Translations under genes and position numbers: made by a program
NCBI GenBank assembly: GCA_964576515.1
Contig: CAZNUW010000001.1
Span: 124,001-188,000 of the forward strand
Direction of reading: 5' to 3'
Source: SHVO01 sp964576515
GTDB taxonomy: Bacteria; Pseudomonadota; Alphaproteobacteria; Rhodospirillales; Rhodospirillaceae
Length of the DNA stretch: 64,000 bases
Shown here: positions 28,796-36,276 of the stretch, in pieces
Numbering within the stretch: the first letter of the stretch is position 1
How the letters are laid out: each line of letters begins with the position of its first letter
The notes under the pieces: generated by a model
Told to the model about the DNA's origin: nothing
The model's database searches: none
The model's input: the letters and a program-made list of their open reading frames with translations, nothing else

Positions 28796-29913
28796 GCGGC
28801 GGGCTTCAGCGTAGCGACAAAGTTCTCCAACGCTTCCGCCGCCGCCTGCCATGTGCGGCGGCGCGTGATCTGGGCGGCTTCTTCGTTCAAGGAGGTATAG
28901 ACGCCGTCGTTGCCCAGCACTTGAAGGGCGACATTCGCGAACGCCTCGGCGTCGGGCACGACATACCCTGTCTGTCCGTTGACGATCCGCTCCTGAACGC
29001 CGCCGAGCGGACGCGCCACGGCCGGCAATCCGGCGGCCTGCGATTCGCTCAACGTCCAGCAGGCGAAGTCCTGGAGATGGCCGGGATAGAGGTGCACCCG
29101 CGCGGTGCGATAGACGGCGGCCATGCCGTCGTCGGAGATCGGTTCGGCCACGGCGACATTGGCGCTTTCGGCGGCCTTCACCTTGGCGACGATCGGTGCG
29201 AGTTCGGCGGAGACCTCTTCGCCGCGCAGAGCCTTGCTCAAGCTCACCGAGAAAATCGAAAGGCGCGCGGACGGCATCGCGGGGTGAATATGCGCCGTCC
29301 ACAGGTCGATGAGCCACCCCAGACCGTGCTGGGGATGCGACGTCGCGATGGCGATGGGCGCGGGCGGGCCGGAGGGCATCGCCGCCGCGACGGCTTCGCG
29401 CGCCGCATACAGTTCCGGGTTCAGCGCTTCTTCCTGCACATCGGAGACGAGATCCGGGATTTCAAAATAGGACGTGCGCACGCCGGGAATGATCGCAAGG
29501 CTGGGGAGCTTGCCGGCATAGGCGCGCTGCTGCTGATCGGAGATGAAAATCAGCCCCGGGTTAAAGGACTCCCACAAGGGCGTATTGGCCGCCGCCGTCA
29601 GGTAGTCCGGCGCGCCTGTCACCCAGAGCAACCGGTGCTTCACGTTCCTGAGGTGCCCCAACAGGGAGGGTTTGCGCATCGCGATGACGACATCGGCGGC
29701 CTTGGGCGCCCAGGTGTCGCCGAACGGCGTCCAATAAGCCCCGTCGGCCATATGGGCGTAGGTGGTCCGATTGATGACCTTCACATCGTGACCGCGCTCG
29801 GCCAGCGCCGCGGCGAGCCCGCCGACGGCCTTTTCCGGCCCGCCGATGGCGCGGCGCAAATTGGTGTAGCCATCGTAGTTCAGCGGCGAATCGTCGACAA
29901 AAACATAGTGCAT
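28792..29913 (-). CDS. Glycosyltransferase family 4-like protein
   Basis: A 373-residue GT-B protein and first gene of the glycan operon. The N-terminal half carries NLRRAIGGPEKAVGGLAAALAERGHDVKVI, in which the GGPEKAVGGLA loop is the donor-phosphate region. The C-terminal half has PIAIATSHPQHGLGWLIDLW, a VHLYPGHLQDFACWTLSESQAAGLPAVARPLGG segment (the E-x7-E type motif) and GYVVPDAE. The ATG is at 29911-29913. The 81 bp to the divergent ygfZ gene must hold both promoters. (Sequences are quoted in pieces from the visible translation.). Confidence 0.82.
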   Translation of the reverse strand: MHYVFVDDSPLNYDGYTNLRRAIGGPEKAVGGLAAALAERGHDVKVINRTTYAHMADGAYWTPFGDTWAPKAADVVIAMRKPSLLGHLRNVKHRLLWVTGAPDYLTAAANTPLWESFNPGLIFISDQQQRAYAGKLPSLAIIPGVRTSYFEIPDLVSDVQEEALNPELYAAREAVAAAMPSGPPAPIAIATSHPQHGLGWLIDLWTAHIHPAMPSARLSIFSVSLSKALRGEEVSAELAPIVAKVKAAESANVAVAEPISDDGMAAVYRTARVHLYPGHLQDFACWTLSESQAAGLPAVARPLGGVQERIVNGQTGYVVPDAEAFANVALQVLGNDGVYTSLNEEAAQITRRRTWQAAAEALENFVATLKPAA

Positions 29914-29994
29914 GAAGGGGTTATAACCGAGAAGCGCGCACCTTGCAGCAGGCTCGAACGGTGCTAAATAAACGTATCCCTTCAGGAGATCGGA

Positions 29995-30879
29995 ATGGCG
30001 TTTTTCACGGCCCTGCCCCATCGCGCCCTGGTTGCCGTCACCGGCGACGACCGGGCTTCGTTCCTGCAGGGCATGATCTCGAACGATATGCGCAACACAG
30101 AGGCCGGCCGCGCGATGTGGGCCGCTTTCCTGACGCCCCAGGGGAAGTTTCTGCACGAATTCTTCGTCGTCCCACATCGGGAGACGGTGTTGCTGGAGTG
30201 CGAGCGGGACCGCCGCGACGATCTGATCACCCGGCTGTCACGTTACCGGCTACGGGCGAAGGTCAGCCTCGCGCCCTTTGACACGTTGCAGGTGGGCGTC
30301 GCCTGGGGCGACGGCGCCGCGTCCGCCCTTGACGTCGCCGACACGCCGGGCGCTGTCATGGAACGCGGTGACGGCGTGTTTTTCGTCGACCCGCGACTCC
30401 GGGGCGCGGGCGTGCGTTTCGCCTTACCACCCGCGCAGGCGACCGCGCTTCCCCTGGCGGCCGAACCGGCGGAAGGCTACGACATCCATCGTATAAAGCT
30501 TGGCCTTCCCGACGGCAGCCGCGACCTGGACGTGGAAAAAGCCCTGCTGCTGGAGAACGGGTTCGAGGAACTGCACGGCGTCGATTTCAAGAAGGGCTGC
30601 TACATCGGCCAGGAATTGACCGCACGCACCCATTACCGCGCCCTGATCAAGAAGCGCCTGATGCCGGTCGCGATCGACGGCGCAACACCCGCGCCGGGGG
30701 AAGCGTTAACCCTTGAGGGCCGCGACGCGGGGGAAATGAGGAGCGCGGCCGGGGGATATGGCCTTGCCCTCGTGCGTCTTGAGGCCTGGAAAAGCGGGGG
30801 CAACTTGACCGCCGGAGCCGCCCGGATTACTCCGGTCAAACCGGATTGGATGCAGTTGCCGCAAGAGCAAACAAACTAA
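29995..30879 (+). CDS. ygfZ: YgfZ/GcvT-domain folate-binding protein
   Basis: A 294-residue GcvT-fold protein. The signature KKGCYIGQELTAR near residue 200 contains the conserved cysteine of the YgfZ family; the N-terminal RASFLQGMISNDM is also typical. YgfZ assists Fe-S cluster enzymes in a folate-dependent way and supports tRNA modification by MiaB. AGGAG lies 9 nt before the ATG. The family is cytoplasmic. It is followed after 33 bp by a small gene on the same strand. Confidence 0.93.
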   Translation: MAFFTALPHRALVAVTGDDRASFLQGMISNDMRNTEAGRAMWAAFLTPQGKFLHEFFVVPHRETVLLECERDRRDDLITRLSRYRLRAKVSLAPFDTLQVGVAWGDGAASALDVADTPGAVMERGDGVFFVDPRLRGAGVRFALPPAQATALPLAAEPAEGYDIHRIKLGLPDGSRDLDVEKALLLENGFEELHGVDFKKGCYIGQELTARTHYRALIKKRLMPVAIDGATPAPGEALTLEGRDAGEMRSAAGGYGLALVRLEAWKSGGNLTAGAARITPVKPDWMQLPQEQTN

Positions 30880-30912
30880 CGCGACAGGGTTCCTCGGGAA
30901 CGCGAGTGGGGA

Positions 30913-31155
30913 ATGGCGACCCGTTACCGCAGACGGCCGATCGAGATTCAAGCGTGGCAGTGGACCGGCCAGCCGCGGCAGGATTGGCCCGCCTGGGTCG
31001 AAGCCGTGCTGTTGGCCGACGGACGGCTCGCCATCGGCGGCGTGCGCGACAAAGTCTATAAGGGCGATTGGCTCGTGCGCGAAGGCGGCATCACCTACCG
31101 GCTGCCGCCGGCAGTGTTCGATTCCCAATACGAGCGGTTCGACGACGAGACCTAG
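30913..31155 (+). CDS. Small conserved protein resembling phage-type YRxxPxxIxAxQW proteins
   Basis: An 80-residue soluble protein. It begins MATRYRRRPIEIQAWQWTG and ends with a KGDWLVREGGITYRLPPAVFDSQYE-like segment. That layout (a YRKKP.VIEA.QW start, GDWI near the middle and F...Y near the end) resembles small proteins common in phages and prophages, but nothing else here is phage-like. GTGGGG lies before the ATG. It follows ygfZ by 33 bp and converges on the YCII-type gene. Function unknown. Confidence 0.7.
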   Translation: MATRYRRRPIEIQAWQWTGQPRQDWPAWVEAVLLADGRLAIGGVRDKVYKGDWLVREGGITYRLPPAVFDSQYERFDDET

Positions 31156-31172
31156 AATCTAGGTCTCGAAGC

Positions 31173-31457
31173 CTAAACCTTGGGAAACATCTGCCGCGTC
31201 GGACAGACCACCACGCGCTCGAACAGTCCCGCTTTGTGATAGGGGTCCTGCTGCTGGATCTCGCGCGACTGCTCCAGGCTGTCGAACTCGGCGACGATCA
31301 CCGATCCCTTCAGCGTCTGGCCGTCGTCGCTCATCATCGGGCCGGCGAATTTGAAGGTCTTGATGCTCTTTTCGATCCAGGCCAGATGATCGGGCCGCGT
31401 TTTCATGCGCAGGTCCATCGAATCCGGTTTATCGAAACACAACCACATCGTCAGCAT
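31173..31457 (-). CDS. YCII-related (YciI family) protein
   Basis: A 94-residue dimeric alpha-beta barrel protein. MLTMWLCFDKPDS, RPDHLAWI and AGPMMSDDGQTLKGSVIVAEFDS match the YciI layout, with the likely active-site His in RPDHLAWI and a conserved Asp in MSDDG. GGAGG lies 8 nt before the ATG at 31455-31457. It is 25 bp downstream of the dikinase stop on the same strand, so probably the second gene of that transcript. The activity of this family is mostly unknown. Confidence 0.85.
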   Translation of the reverse strand: MLTMWLCFDKPDSMDLRMKTRPDHLAWIEKSIKTFKFAGPMMSDDGQTLKGSVIVAEFDSLEQSREIQQQDPYHKAGLFERVVVCPTRQMFPKV

Positions 31458-31482
31458 CGTAAAGCCTCCCCCTTCGCCAGTG

Positions 31483-34416
31483 CTATTCGGCCGCGCGCAA
31501 CACCCGGTCGCCGCCCGCATCCATAAGGACCGCCTGCGCCGCCGCCAACCGTGCGACGGGCACACGATAGGGCGAGCACGAGACGTAATCCAGTCCGGCG
31601 CGATGACAGAAGGCGATCGAGTCCGGATCGCCGCCGTGTTCGCCGCAGATGCCTAGTTTAAGTGCAGGCCGCGTCGCGCGGCCGCGCTCTGCCGCAATGG
31701 TAATCAACTCGCCAACGCCGTCCTGGTCGAGACTCGCGAACGGGTCTTTTTCGTAGATGCCCTTCGCCTTGTAGAGCTCGATGAGCGTCGCGCAGTCGTC
31801 GCGAGAGAGGCCAAGCGTGGTTTGCGTAAGATCGTTGGTGCCGAAAGAGAAGAACTCGGCCGTCTGCGCGATGTCGCCCGCGCGCAAGGCGGCGCGCGGC
31901 AACTCGATCATGGTGCCGACCGTATAGTCGACAGAGACCCCGGCCTTGCCGAGGACGTCCCTGGCGGTCTCGTCGACGATCTTCTTCATCATATCCAGCT
32001 CGGCGCGCGTGCCGACCAGGGGAATCATGATTTCGGGAATCACCGTCTTGCCGGCCTGCGCAAGCTGCGCGGCGGCTTCGAAGATCGCGCGCGCCTGCAT
32101 GGCGTAGATCTCCGGATGGGACACACCGAGACGGACCCCGCGGTGACCGAGCATCGGGTTCGATTCATGCAGCCGGGCGAGCACTTCGCGCACCGACTCT
32201 TCGGAAACGCCGGCGCCGGTCGCGACTTCGGCGATTTCCGCGTCGGTATGCGGCAGGAATTCGTGCAAGGGCGGATCGAGCAGACGGATGGTGACCGGCA
32301 GGCCTTCCATGATGGTGAACAGTTTCACGAAGTCGCCGCGCTGATGCGGCAGGAGCTTGTCCAGCGCGGCTTTGCGGCCGCCGGCATCCTTGGCGAGGAT
32401 CATCTGGCGCACGGCGAGGATGCGCTGGGCATCGAAGAACATGTGTTCGGTGCGGCAAAGACCAATGCCTTCCGCGCCGAACTTGCGCGCCGTTTCCGCG
32501 TCGAGCGGCGTTTCGGCGTTGGCGCGGACCTTGAGGCGGCGGATGCCGTCGACCCACCCCATAAGCGTCGCGAAGTCGCCTGTGAGTTCGGGACGGATGG
32601 TCGCGACCTTACCCAGGAAAACCTCGCCGGTGGCGCCGTCGAGCGTGATGACGTCGCCTTCGAGCAGAATCTTGTCGCGGATGCGCATGGTTTTCGCGTG
32701 AACGTCGACCTGAAGCTCGCCCGCGCCGGAGACGCACGGCGTGCCCATGCCGCGCGCGACCACCGCCGCATGGCTGGTCATGCCGCCGCGGGTGGTGAGG
32801 ATGCCCTGGCTGACATGCATGCCGCCGATGTCCTCGGGGCTGGTTTCACGGCGCACAAGAATGACTTTCTCGCCCCGCTTCACCCAATCCTCGGCATCCT
32901 CGGCATTGAAAACGATTTTACCGGAGGCCGCGCCCGGCGACGCCGGCAGGCCGCGTGTGAGCAACGTACGCGGGGCCTTGGGATCGAGCGTGGGGTGAAG
33001 AAGTTGATCGAGCTGCGCGGGATCGATGCGGCGCACGGCTTCGTCTTCGCTGATGAGACCTTCGCGCGCCATGTCGACCGCGATCTTGAAACCGGCCTGC
33101 GCGGTACGCTTGCCGTTGCGGGTCTGCAGCATCCAGAGTTTGCTCTTCTGGATGGTGAACTCCATGTCCTGCATGTCGGCGTAGTGATGTTCGAGCTTGT
33201 CGCGCACGGCGACGAGCTGGCGGTAGAGCTCGGGCATCTCTTCTTCCATGCTGGGAAGATCGGAACCTTGCGCCTTCTTGCCGGCGACGGTGATCTGCTG
33301 CGGCGTGCGGATGCCGGCGACCACGTCCTCGCCTTGCGCGTTCACGAGGTATTCGCCGTAGAAGACGTTGGCGCCGGTGGAAGGATCGCGGCTGAAGCAG
33401 ACGCCGGTCGCGCAGTCGCCGCCCATGTTCCCGAACACCATGGATTGCACGTTCACGGCCGTCCCCCAGTTGTCGGGGATATCGTGAAGCTTGCGGTAGG
33501 TGATGGCGCGCTGGTTCATCCAGCTTGAGAACACGGCGCCGATAGCGCCCCAGAGCTGCTGGTGCACATCCTGCGGGAACGGCTCGCCCACTTCCTCGAG
33601 CACTTTTTCCTTATACGCGGCAACGAGCCCTTTCAGGTCGTCGGCGGTCAAGTCAGTGTCGAGGGTGACGCCCTTATCTTCCTTGGCGATATCGAGGATG
33701 TGCTCGAAGTCGTAAGAATCCACCCCGAGCACGACGCCGGAGTACATCTGAATGAAACGCCGGTAGCTGTCGTAGGCGAAGCGCGGATCGTTCGCCTGTT
33801 TGGCCAGGCCTTCGACCGTTTCATCGTTGAGGCCGAGATTGAGGATGGTGTCCATCATGCCGGGCATCGACGCGCGCGCGCCGGAGCGCACGGAGACGAG
33901 CAGCGGACGCGTCACGTCGCCGAAGGCGGCGCCGATCTGGCTTTCGATGCCCGCGACCGCCTTCGCGACCTGGTCGCGCAGATCGGCGGGGTAGGATTTC
34001 CCATTGTCGTAGTAGTAGGTACAGACGTCGGTGGAGATGGTGAAGCCGGGCGGCACCGGGATTCCGATGGAGCTCATTTCGGCCAGGTTCGCGCCCTTGC
34101 CGCCGAGCAGGTTCTTCATGCGGGCGTTGCCTTCCGTGCGCGCGCCGAAGGCATAGACCCATTGGCCGTTGTGCGGGGCCGCCGGCGCGGGGACCGGGGC
34201 GACGGCCGCCGGTTTGCTTTCACCCGCGCCAAAGACGTCGGGGCGCAGTTCCTGGCGCGTGACCTTGCCCTTGGTGGCCTGTTCGACCGCGATCGCCCGT
34301 TCGGCCGGCACCCGGTCCCATTGGCTGATCGCCTGGGGGGTGACGTTGATCGCACGGGCCAGGGCGGTGACCCCTCCCGCTTCGGTGATAGCGCGTTCGA
34401 GGGCGTTGTCCCGCAT
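31483..34416 (-). CDS. ppdK: Pyruvate phosphate dikinase with N-terminal YdaS/Cro-like HTH domain
   Basis: A 977-residue protein, about 80-90 longer than usual bacterial PPDK. Residues 1-62 form a YdaS/Cro-like helix-turn-helix: GGVTALARAINVTPQAISQW, then VPAERAIAVEQATKG and TRQELRPDVFG. An Ala/Pro linker (63-83) leads into a complete dikinase: LLGGKGANLAEM, SVRSGARASMPGMMDT, catalytic-His loop GGMTSHAAVVARGMG, and PEP-domain CGEHGGDP (about Cys924). The enzyme interconverts pyruvate + ATP + Pi and PEP + AMP + PPi. The ATG at 34414-34416 has GGAG 8 nt upstream; the frame is unbroken. Three palindromic sites precede it. Self-regulation is inference. It lies 126 bp after a GMC oxidoreductase gene on the same strand. 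Confidence 0.95.
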   Translation of the reverse strand: MRDNALERAITEAGGVTALARAINVTPQAISQWDRVPAERAIAVEQATKGKVTRQELRPDVFGAGESKPAAVAPVPAPAAPHNGQWVYAFGARTEGNARMKNLLGGKGANLAEMSSIGIPVPPGFTISTDVCTYYYDNGKSYPADLRDQVAKAVAGIESQIGAAFGDVTRPLLVSVRSGARASMPGMMDTILNLGLNDETVEGLAKQANDPRFAYDSYRRFIQMYSGVVLGVDSYDFEHILDIAKEDKGVTLDTDLTADDLKGLVAAYKEKVLEEVGEPFPQDVHQQLWGAIGAVFSSWMNQRAITYRKLHDIPDNWGTAVNVQSMVFGNMGGDCATGVCFSRDPSTGANVFYGEYLVNAQGEDVVAGIRTPQQITVAGKKAQGSDLPSMEEEMPELYRQLVAVRDKLEHHYADMQDMEFTIQKSKLWMLQTRNGKRTAQAGFKIAVDMAREGLISEDEAVRRIDPAQLDQLLHPTLDPKAPRTLLTRGLPASPGAASGKIVFNAEDAEDWVKRGEKVILVRRETSPEDIGGMHVSQGILTTRGGMTSHAAVVARGMGTPCVSGAGELQVDVHAKTMRIRDKILLEGDVITLDGATGEVFLGKVATIRPELTGDFATLMGWVDGIRRLKVRANAETPLDAETARKFGAEGIGLCRTEHMFFDAQRILAVRQMILAKDAGGRKAALDKLLPHQRGDFVKLFTIMEGLPVTIRLLDPPLHEFLPHTDAEIAEVATGAGVSEESVREVLARLHESNPMLGHRGVRLGVSHPEIYAMQARAIFEAAAQLAQAGKTVIPEIMIPLVGTRAELDMMKKIVDETARDVLGKAGVSVDYTVGTMIELPRAALRAGDIAQTAEFFSFGTNDLTQTTLGLSRDDCATLIELYKAKGIYEKDPFASLDQDGVGELITIAAERGRATRPALKLGICGEHGGDPDSIAFCHRAGLDYVSCSPYRVPVARLAAAQAVLMDAGGDRVLRAAE

Positions 34417-34428
34417 GTGCAAACTCCG

Positions 34429-34441
34429 TAAGCATTACTTT
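34429..34441 (-). promoter_or_regulatory. Candidate operator 1 of ppdK
   Basis: Plus-strand TAAGCATTACTTT, reverse AAAGTAATGCTTA, matching operator 3 at 11 of 13 positions. It sits just upstream of the Shine-Dalgarno, 13 bp before the ATG. Confidence 0.55.
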
Positions 34442-34462
34442 CGGAAGGGCCGTTGTTTGGCC

Positions 34463-34475
34463 TAAATAACGCTTA
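34463..34475 (-). promoter_or_regulatory. Candidate operator 2 of ppdK
   Basis: TAAATAACGCTTA, matching operator 3 at 10 of 13 positions. Its centre is 34 bp from operator 1. Confidence 0.45.
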
Positions 34476-34532
34476 CATCGGCGTCGCACAACTCGAAATC
34501 TGTAAATTCCGCCCAAAATCGGCACAATTTTG

Positions 34533-34545
34533 TAAGTAATACTTA
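34533..34545 (-). promoter_or_regulatory. Candidate operator 3 of ppdK
   Basis: TAAGTAATACTTA, with perfect 6-bp arms around one central base. It overlaps the stop codon of the GMC oxidoreductase gene, which weakens the case that it evolved only as an operator. Confidence 0.5.
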
Positions 34546-36159
34546 AAATCCAAGGTCTTTCACGGCCATGGAGGCCCCTATTTCCGCGATCGCCATGGTC
34601 GGAGCGTTGGTGTTGCCCGAGGTGATGGTGGGCATGATCGCGGCGTCGATCACCCGCAAGCCTTCCACGCCACGGACGCGGAGCCTTTCGTCCACCACGG
34701 TGCCACCGTCTTGTCCCATACGCGCGGTGCCAACGGGGTGAAAAATCGTCGAGCCGACCTGCCCGGCCGCTTTCGCAAGGTCGTCATCGGTCTCGAAATG
34801 AACGCCCGGCACATATTCGACCGGCGCGTAACGGCGTAAGGGTTCCTGCGCGACGATCCGCCGGGTGAGACGCAGCGCACTTGCCGCGACCTGACGGTCA
34901 TAAGGATCGGAAAGATAGTTGGGGTCGATGCGCGGTGCGGCCGAAATGTCAGGGCTGTGCGCATGAACCGCGCCGCGGCTTCTGGGCCGCAAATTGCATG
35001 GCGCGATGGTGAAGGCGGGAAACGCGTGCAGCGGCTCGCCGAAACGGTCCAGGCTGAGCGGCTGGATGTGGAATTCGATGTCCGGGGTCGCGACCGCGGC
35101 GTCGGAGCGCGCGAACAGCCCCAACTGGCTGGGCGCCATAGACATGGGGCCGGTGCGGAAAAGCATGTATTCGGCGCCGATCATGGCCTTGCCGAACAGC
35201 GTCCGCACGCGCGCGTTGAGGGTGGCGGCGCCGGTGACCTTATAGACGCATCGCAGCTGCAGATGATCTTGGAGATTTTCGCCGACGCCCGGCGCATGGT
35301 GAACGACCGGGATGTGTAGCGCCTTGAGGCGGCCCGCGTCGCCGATCCCGGACACCTCAAGAAGGTGCGGCGAGCCGATAGCCCCAGCGGCCAGGATTAC
35401 AGAACCGTTCGCCCGGGCCATTTTCAGCGTGCCGTCGTGGACGTATTCGACTCCGGTCGCGCGGCGGCCCTCGAAGACGACGCGTTGCGTGACGGCCTTT
35501 GTCGCGACGGTGAGATTGGGGCGTTTGAGGGCAGGACGCAGGAACGCGGTCGCGGCGCTCCACCGCACGCCGCGCCGCTGCGTGACGCTGAAATAGCCGA
35601 CGCCGTCTTCGTCGCTGGCGGTGATGCTGGCGCGTTTCGGAATTCCGGCGGCGTCCGCGGCATCGGCGATGGCGTCGAGGAGCGGCCAGTGGAGGCGCTG
35701 CTTCTCGATCCGCACCTCGCCGCCTTCGCCGTGAATGCCGAGATCTCCGGCGGCAAAGTCCTCAAGCTTCCGGAACGCGGGCATCACGTCGTCCGCGCCC
35801 CATCCGATGTTGCCGAGCTGACGCCAGTGATCGTAGTCGGCCGCTTGGCCGCGCACATAAATCATGCCGTTGATGGACGAGCAGCCGCCGAGAACGCGGC
35901 CGCGCGGATAGTTCAGGGCGCGTCCGCCAAGACCGCGCTGGGTCTCGGTGCGGAAGCACCAGTCGGTGCGCGGGTTCCCCATGCAATAGAGATAACCGAC
36001 CGGGATGCGCACCCAGACGTAATCGTCCGCGCCGCCCGCCTCGAGCAGGAGCACACGCACATTTGGGTGAGCTGAAAGACGATTGGCGAGAACGCACCCG
36101 GCCGTGCCGCCACCGACGATGACGAAATCGAAAGTCTCAGAGGAGAGCGAAGGCGTCAC
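34543..36159 (-). CDS. GMC-family FAD oxidoreductase (choline/alcohol dehydrogenase-like)
   Basis: About 538 residues. The FAD-binding start is FDFVIVGGGTAGCVLANRLS. GMC signature 1 is GRVLGGCSSINGMIYVRG, signature 2 is GAIGSPHLLEVSGIG, and the catalytic end is FHPVGTARMG with GNTNAPTMAIAE. It oxidises an alcohol, similar to choline or aromatic alcohol dehydrogenases; the substrate is unknown. The start is uncertain: I use GTG 36157-36159, and GTG 36168 is also possible. The longer frame would translate a palindromic repeat and is rejected. It has no signal peptide. It lies upstream of ppdK on the same strand. Confidence 0.88.
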   Translation of the reverse strand: MTPSLSSETFDFVIVGGGTAGCVLANRLSAHPNVRVLLLEAGGADDYVWVRIPVGYLYCMGNPRTDWCFRTETQRGLGGRALNYPRGRVLGGCSSINGMIYVRGQAADYDHWRQLGNIGWGADDVMPAFRKLEDFAAGDLGIHGEGGEVRIEKQRLHWPLLDAIADAADAAGIPKRASITASDEDGVGYFSVTQRRGVRWSAATAFLRPALKRPNLTVATKAVTQRVVFEGRRATGVEYVHDGTLKMARANGSVILAAGAIGSPHLLEVSGIGDAGRLKALHIPVVHHAPGVGENLQDHLQLRCVYKVTGAATLNARVRTLFGKAMIGAEYMLFRTGPMSMAPSQLGLFARSDAAVATPDIEFHIQPLSLDRFGEPLHAFPAFTIAPCNLRPRSRGAVHAHSPDISAAPRIDPNYLSDPYDRQVAASALRLTRRIVAQEPLRRYAPVEYVPGVHFETDDDLAKAAGQVGSTIFHPVGTARMGQDGGTVVDERLRVRGVEGLRVIDAAIMPTITSGNTNAPTMAIAEIGASMAVKDLGF

Positions 36160-36177
36160 CACGAACACTCGACCGTC

Positions 36178-36257
36178 ACCCTGGGCGCATGCCCAGGGTC
36201 CAGGGTTTTGGCACAAACCAAGCTTGGCAATCCTGGACCCTGGGGACAAGCCCCAGG
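36178..36257. repeat. Paired palindromic (REP-like) element
   Basis: Hairpin A is 36178-36199 (ACCCTGGGC, loop GCAT, GCCCAGGGT). Hairpin B is 36239-36257 (CCTGGGG, loop ACAAG, CCCCAGG). In addition, 13 bp at 36192-36204 pair perfectly with 36232-36244, so the whole can form one long stem instead. It lies between glyS and the GMC gene and may act as a terminator for glyS or as a dispersed genomic repeat. Confidence 0.85.
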
Positions 36258-36276
36258 ATGACCAGAAAACGAGAAG

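Noticed and set aside
31822..33528. 568-residue open frame on the plus strand
   Set aside because: Antisense to the dikinase gene and without recognisable domains.
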